From Holothuria scabra (taxonomy: Eukaryota; Echinodermata; Holothuroidea; Aspidochirotida; Holothuriidae): a stretch of 64,000 nucleotides of DNA. The DNA lies in NCBI GenBank assembly GCA_037179385.1, contig CM074185.1, positions 54,315,000 through 54,378,999 of the forward strand, given 5' to 3'. Positions 55,375 to 64,000 of the stretch are shown here, one piece after another. The position numbers and the translations under genes were made by a program. Position 1 is the stretch's first letter. Each line of letters begins with the position of its first letter. Under the pieces are notes generated by a model that searched no databases, was not told the DNA's origin, and saw nothing but the letters and a program-made list of their open reading frames with translations.

Positions 55375-58300
55375 CCGCACAGAAGCGTTGATAGTGAGAG
55401 CTTTGATAGCGCTATCAATCCTCTATCAATCCTTCTCCTAACAGTACCGGCCGCACAGAAGCGTTCATCCCTCTACCAACACCACATACAATACTGAAAG
55501 TCAATTTTGACAATGCAGAAACTTTGAAGTAAGGGGATTAGCTATCAGAGCTGGTAGCCTATCAGTGAAAGGCCGCACAGAAGCTATCACTATTGGTAAA
55601 GTTTTACCAATTCACTAACTGTGACCAAGGCACAGTTAGTGATGTTGATAGCACAGTTAGAAGCTGCCTATATACAGATGTGGGTTGTAGAGGCAGATAT
55701 TAACTTTGAGATGAAGGAGCGAAAAGACAAAAGATACGATCCTTTACAAAAGGAAAGTGAAAGTGTTTTCGCGAATATATATCACTTTTCAAAAACTCAG
55801 TTTATTGATTCTTCTCACTTTGTAAAAATATCGGGAAAATGTATTTGAGACAAAACTTCACAAACACTTTTTGCAAGTACGGAATTTTAGTGTATGCACT
55901 GGCACAGAAAAAAGTTACTCAAAATTGTAAAAAAAAACCAAAATAAAAAAAAACACGCAATCGAATTTAAACTGGGCCCAAGTGTGAAAGTTCCCACACT
56001 ATCACATTTTGGAACTGTGGCAAGGATTGCAAATATTTATTCTCTTTCGGTAAATGGAAAACCTTATATTTAGCCTATATGAGCGAAATAACGGTGGATA
56101 TATCAGTATGTGCATGATATTTCTTGACGTGAATAAAGCATCAAGTAGAGTTCATGCAGGCACATGTCCGATGTCCCAGTGTAATTTTGATGTTATCGGG
56201 GGGAGAATTCCAGCAATGTATGGGGCATTTGAAGAGTGGGAACCATGATCATGTCATTTTCCTCCAACAAGTGGCAAGAAACGACACTTCACTGTTACTA
56301 CATTTAACTTTCAACGATAATTTTTTTATGCAGCTTGAAATGTAACGAGACAAGAAGTTAAATCCATAATGGAATGTGATTAAATGATGACCAGGTTCAA
56401 CGTAGAGACAGAGAGTGGAGCCCAAGGGGCTCAGGAGAGCCCCCTATACAACTAAAACCCCAATTTTATTGAGGGCAACTCCAAAACATAGGTATGGAGG
56501 AGTATTCATAAACATGTATCAGCATAACGAAGCCCTTATGAAAAACCTCTTTACGCTCCTGAATATGATGTAGAAAAAGTATTTTCCGTCAATTTTGAAG
56601 AGTTACCTAAGACTGTAAGGTTTTTAACAAACTTTTTTCTGGTATGAGTAAATTTACTTCAAATTATAGTGATAGTAATAAACTTAGAGGCAAAATGCAG
56701 TCATCCCAATTTGAATAAGTGTAGTAGTTTATCCTATTTCATAAATGGCTCTTGAAGATCCTGAGACAATATTTTTCTCGCTGAATTCTACAATTTATGG
56801 AAGGTTACTCAATGTTTTACCGCTCATATGCCATATCTAAGTCCTGAAATTTCTTGAAAGGTACAAGGAAAAAGAAGAAATTCGTGATAATTAACTGTTA
56901 TTTCAACATAAGTTTGGAACAATGAACATATTACACCAAGAGGCCATCGACACTTTTAAGATTGATACGAGTGGTCATTACAAATAACTGTATTTTCATT
57001 GGAATTATCGATACCTTTGGATAATATTTAGAGGTAATGTTATTTATGCCTGCAAGGATTTTGCTGAAACCAAGTCAAAGCTGCATAAAAGTTATTTATC
57101 ATGGTAAGTCATGCATGCCAGAGGCGAATCTAGTGTGGTACAACAAGAAAAGGGCACATCCCCATTTTTACCTTTCATATACGATGCCAATTTATTTAGT
57201 TTTATATTAAAATACTTCGGAATCGTTTAAAAGTTTTGTTTATAGTAGCTTAGAAGCATGATGCAAAAATCAATGTTCACATGTACAAAATTTGCCATAT
57301 CTATGTGGTTTTCCAAACGTACAGTTAGTTGCGGGATGGCGGGGGTGGCCTCTGAATCTCTTCCTGGCCAGGGGCTTGGTAGTTTGGTCTTTGCCCTGAT
57401 CTAATTCTCCCAATTTTTGGTCGATTAAGACATAACATTGAAACTGAAACAGAGTAAGCATTCCTTTGGGTACGGTCCATAGCTTTTTGTCTACTCAGTG
57501 CTTTAATCCCAAATAATATTTTACCCACCAATTTGTTTGCCCTGGGGCAGTGGCGTAGCCACGGGGAGGGTTTTGGGGGCTAGAACCCCCCCCCCCCTGA
57601 CCCAACCTTGCAGATGCAAAAAACACCTAAAATAACGGGGTTTTTTTTCTATCCTCAGACTTTTCCCTCATATCGTGCCCCAGATACCCCCACGACACCA
57701 AACCCCCCATGGCACAATCCTGGCTAGGCGCTTACCTGTGCCTGGGGGTATCACTTGTAGTATTTACCTTCAAATCTTTCAGTCCATCTGTAGAATCGGG
57801 TTCGTCGAGGGCAGGGTTTTCCCCTCTTCTCCCGCATACTGCAGTCAATCTTGTCTTTACACCCTTTTAAGGTTCTGCCGTTTGTCCATGATACTTTGCA
57901 GACTCCTGTCTGCTGCACCAACTGCAGTCTATTACTACTACTCTATTATTTTAAATATTTCTTCTTTAGTTTTTGAAAAATTTCATTGCTGTGCTTAGCC
58001 TGCAGCGTCTTATTAAATAGAATGACATTATCCCGTATAACACTAGTGTCTTCCTAAGAGAAATCTGGAGCACGGGATCGTTTTGGCTTGTTTGGAGCTA
58101 TATTTGATTGCTAAGTTCTAATTTCTTCTTAAAATAATAACTTCCACCTTTTGTTGTCAAGTATCACTAAAACTGCCATTATAAGCTGCCTCATCCACTG
58201 TGTGCGACAAGCAGCTTATCTTTTGTTCCAGTCCCGGTTTACAATAATGTCCCTTCAAGTGGCGATTACCGAGCAAAGCACTGGGAAATACCCCATTCGT

Positions 58301-59916
58301 AAGCAGACTTTGACGTCATTAACATGCTAATTGAGCCTTAAAGCTTTCTATCAGTGAGCAGCTCTATCAACATCTTCTGTGCGGTCATTTTGCACCTGTT
58401 GATAGTAGCAGGTTTGATAGGCAGTTGATAGCGCTATCAAAGCGTCTACTATCAACGCGTCGGTGCGATCACCTCATCCCCCAATCATATTTTTACCGTA
58501 AAAAATAACTTGAAAACGTTTTTAATGGAGATTTAAAAGTAGGGGATGGGAGAGGTGATCTGTAAATAAAACAGAAAAATGAATTTAGGTGGGTTCGGAA
58601 ATGCCACGTGACTTCCGGTGATCTGGAACGTGCTTTTGGTCAAACATTTCGTGTACGCTTCTGGGCCAACTTATTGTGGCGCTCCGTCAAGGTAGTCTTT
58701 CCATAGTTCTTATCCCCCACATTAGTCCAAATTCTGGACCCACTGTTTACGAAGTTCATTTTGAGTGGGCAGGGTTTTTTTACCTTGACCTCAGACTTCG
58801 TCCTCCATTCTTGACTTGTGCCAATGAAGTCTTGAGGAATAGTCTAGGCCCCAAATCATTTGTGGCTAGAGCCCCATGGTAAATCCGGTATTGTGTACCA
58901 ACAGCATAACGGACAATTTGCTTTTGCGGGGTTCCAACTCATGTCCTCACGACTCGAAGTCCGAAGATGTGCAGACTACTGAGATCCATGTTAAATTTGA
59001 AGTTACGAGTCTCTCTTTTGGGGGCTTTATAGGATTTGACTTAAAGAAACTCTGATTTAAGCAATAAATATTGCAGGATTTTGCATGTCGACATATAGGA
59101 ACGTTTCCAAAGGATGTCCAAAGAGAAGGGGAAACCCCCTCCCCCCATACTTCTCTCCCAGAACGGCGACCTGTAAGTGTCATTCTGCACCAGGTTTCAT
59201 CCGAGGATACTTTAATTTTTTAAAAAGTAATCCAAGGGGGAGGGAACACCCCTCTGCTTTCATCCCTCCCCAGACCTCCAATTAAACCATGTGGTGAGCT
59301 ACCACAGGAAAGATCCCCGTCTTTGAAGATAACTTCCTACATAGACATATGAAAATATTCGCCCTACCTTTCCCCTCCAATCAATAATTAGACTCTGGCG
59401 GGGTCCCTGGTGGAAGGAAGATCCCGATGTCTCACATCAACGTATGGTAGTGGGGTAAAGAGCCTTCAAGTGACACCACCCCCAATCACCTCGAATATGT
59501 AATAAGGTGTTTTTTCTGTCACTCCTATAGTATTCTAAAGTTCATTAAAACGTTCGTTTGAATTGAAAGTTAAAAACCATGCTCGCTTTATCTTCAACAG
59601 TCCAAAATACTCTAGGCTACCATTGCCTTCGGCTGATTTTGCTCCGTCATTTGCCAAACAATTGCAGCACCTAACATGCCACATCTTCATGCTTACTGAG
59701 AACAAAGTAATTTACTATCACCATCGTTAACGATGCCTTGGTCACTTTTACTGAGTCGATAAATAGCAGTGCCAGTAGTGATTGTAAAGTGGAGCCTACT
59801 GCTGATAGGCTATCAACGCGATAGGCTAATCCCCTTATCAATAAGCTTCTGTGCGGTCATAATTTGCTATCAGTACTGATAGTGGTGTTGGTAGCGCTAT
59901 CAACGCTTCTGTGCGG
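55375..59916. mobile_element. 4.5-kb element with perfect 20-bp inverted ends
   Basis: The left end CCGCACAGAAGCGTTGATAG (55375-55394) is the exact complement of the right end CTATCAACGCTTCTGTGCGG (59897-59916). Subterminal palindromes TGATAGCGCTATCA and extra copies of the ctgtgcgg end occur at about 55448, 55573, 58377 and 59850, suggesting nested or tandem subterminal repeats. No transposase is visible; the only notable frame is 55621-55848 (+), 75 residues of unknown nature. No target duplication is seen. It separates two PLE fragments. It also contains a MITE at 57552-57731. Confidence 0.65.
57552..57731 (-). mobile_element. MITE with GGCGTAGCCA ends, second copy
   Basis: ggcgtagccacggggagggt at the left and gcacaatcctggctaggcgc at the right form imperfect inverted ends, with a poly-C run inside. 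It is the inverse of the copy at 50220-50375. Confidence 0.6.
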
Positions 59917-60303
59917 CCGGCCCAGGGGGGCATTAAAACTCCTCCTAGCACAAATGGAACGGTTACGGTTGAGAAGCGTCCTTCTCGGAACAGTACAGGC
60001 TTTATTCAACTTCTCTGTAACAATACTCGTGGGATACCCTCTTTCAATCAGATTACATTTAAGGGTATTGAGGTTAATAACAAATCGAGGTGTGAGTTAT
60101 CAGTACACTTTAACTTTAAGTATCACAATCTCGACCATATTCGTTTTATTATTATTGAAAAAATTAGCAGTACCTCCAATGTAAACACCATTTTAACGAA
60201 ACGGGAAGCTTATTGGATGGCACAACTATGTACTGTGCACCCTTTTGGTCTAAACAAGAGAAAAGAATTCAATTCTCGTAAAAGAGTCAGCTACTGGTCT
60301 TAG
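59917..60303 (+). pseudogene. PLE 3' coding end, lineage 6
   Basis: The plus-strand frame ends at TAG 60301-60303. It reads GTVTVEKRPSRNSTGFIQLL, then QITFKGIEVNNKSRCELSVH, LDHIRFIIIEKISSTSNVNT, KREAYWMAQLCTVHPFGLNK. The sVHF, IxFIIIEK, REAYWMxxLxTxxPFGLN order is the C-terminal part of a PLE GIY-YIG protein. The N-terminal part is absent. Confidence 0.68.

Positions 60304-61184
<881 letters not shown>

Positions 61185-61272
<88 letters not shown>
61185..61272. repeat. (TA)n array 9
   Basis: About 88 bp of TA repeats with one CTA interruption. Confidence 0.95.
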
Positions 61273-61273
<1 letters not shown>

Positions 61274-61632
61274 CGCTAATTCCTACCTTAGGGGGAAATT
61301 GTTATATCTGCGCGTACATAGGGCGAAAAAATAACAATGAAATACATAAGAAAAAGTATTTGCCCTAACGTCTTAAAATATAAAAAACGTTATTTCAATG
61401 GCCGGCCATCCGTTCGTGTTAACAGCTAGGTGTCCGTAAATTTGACAACTTTGAAGTAATTGTATCTACTTCGTAAATCTAGGATGGCGCCCTTGTACGT
61501 TTACGTATTCTTATAGAAAAAGTGTGTAGAAACGTTACGGCGAAACTTATATTTCGCCTCAAAAAATTTTTCCCCTTAAAGTCGACTTCTCAACAACAAC
61601 TTTCCCCCTAAGTGCCGAATTAGTGAAATATA
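61273..61632. repeat. Unknown insert with inverted ends between (TA)n arrays
   Basis: CTTAGGGGGAAATTGTT near the left end is complementary to AACAACTTTCCCCCTAAG near the right end (about 61290-61307 and 61594-61613). No ORF. It may be another element whose ends abut (TA)n. Confidence 0.5.
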
Positions 61633-61751
<119 letters not shown>

Positions 61752-62028
61752 GGTCGATGCAAAAACATGGTAATACACAGTGCAATATAATTGAACCAAA
61801 AATGGAGTTGAACGAAAAATACAAATTACGACGTTTCGGGTTACATACCCTTCAACACGGTAACAGAAAGTCAACTGAAGTCACACAAACGAGGAGTCAA
61901 AGTCAAGGAAAAAGCACCAGTCAACAACAAGATTAAAATCATTCAAGCAGTGATTCTAGCTTAGAATTAAGGCCATGGGGGTGAAGAGTGCCAAGTTTAA
62001 GGATAAGACGGTTTTCAGTCGTGAGACT
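61752..62028 (-). pseudogene. PLE 3' end, copy of the 54.1-kb plus arm
   Basis: The complement of 54085-54357: on the minus strand it carries the last coding residues (stop TGA at 61941-61939), the 3' UTR with the hairpin at 61826-61863 and the end ggtcgatgcaaaaacatggt next to (TA)n. It is cut at 62028 by the composite repeat. Confidence 0.7.
61826..61863 (-). ncRNA. Hammerhead-like hairpin, second copy
   Basis: Same fold and sequence as 54247-54284, on the opposite strand. Confidence 0.35.

Positions 62029-64000
<1,972 letters not shown>

Overview
The window looks like nuclear DNA of an animal, probably a marine invertebrate and perhaps a deuterostome. It has GT-AG introns of 0.1 to 13 kb and split extracellular modules (CUB, EGF, SEA). 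It also has a TTAGGG-type interstitial telomeric tract, tRNA-derived SINEs, MITEs, Penelope-like retroelements (PLEs) and many long (TA)n arrays. No species can be named from sequence alone.

Region 1 (1-26.7 kb) holds most of one plus-strand gene whose 5' end lies left of the window. Seventeen or eighteen exons (267-25932) join with consistent phases into about 934 codons. They encode half a CUB domain, two complete CUB domains, a Thr-rich segment, a possible ZP-N-like module, two 20-residue Thr/Ser exons, two near-duplicate EGF modules, a calcium-binding EGF, a SEA domain, another EGF, one transmembrane helix and a cytoplasmic tail. It is a single-pass, mucin-like cell-surface protein. Its introns carry a piggyBac-type MITE pair, GAGTGAA-rich foldback elements, a SINE head and a PLE fragment inside a (TA)n array.

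Region 2 (26.7-36.8 kb) has no gene I can support. It holds SINEs, a TTAA-flanked nonautonomous DNA transposon and a field of diverged GGTCAAAGGTCA-type repeats.

Region 3 (36.9-51.6 kb) holds a second plus-strand gene in three exons (36912-36971, 49690-49821, 51530-51643). It encodes a 101-residue secreted precursor with a signal peptide, a charged helical pro-region, a Lys-Arg site and a 22-residue cationic amphipathic C-terminal peptide. I do not recognise the family. It has the layout of an antimicrobial or signalling peptide precursor and is the best candidate for an undescribed gene here.

Region 4 (45.7-64 kb, overlapping the last introns of the second gene) is a repeat complex. At least five PLE lineages with GIY-YIG endonuclease ends lie between eight long and one short (TA)n arrays. 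Several are head-to-head pairs with both 3' ends facing outward onto (TA)n. Most of the 3' UTRs keep hammerhead-ribozyme-like folds. One pair has a telomeric tract at an internal deletion junction. A 4.5-kb element with perfect 20-bp inverted ends separates another pair. The rightmost PLE runs off the window and shows a reverse-transcriptase YIDD motif followed by an in-frame stop.
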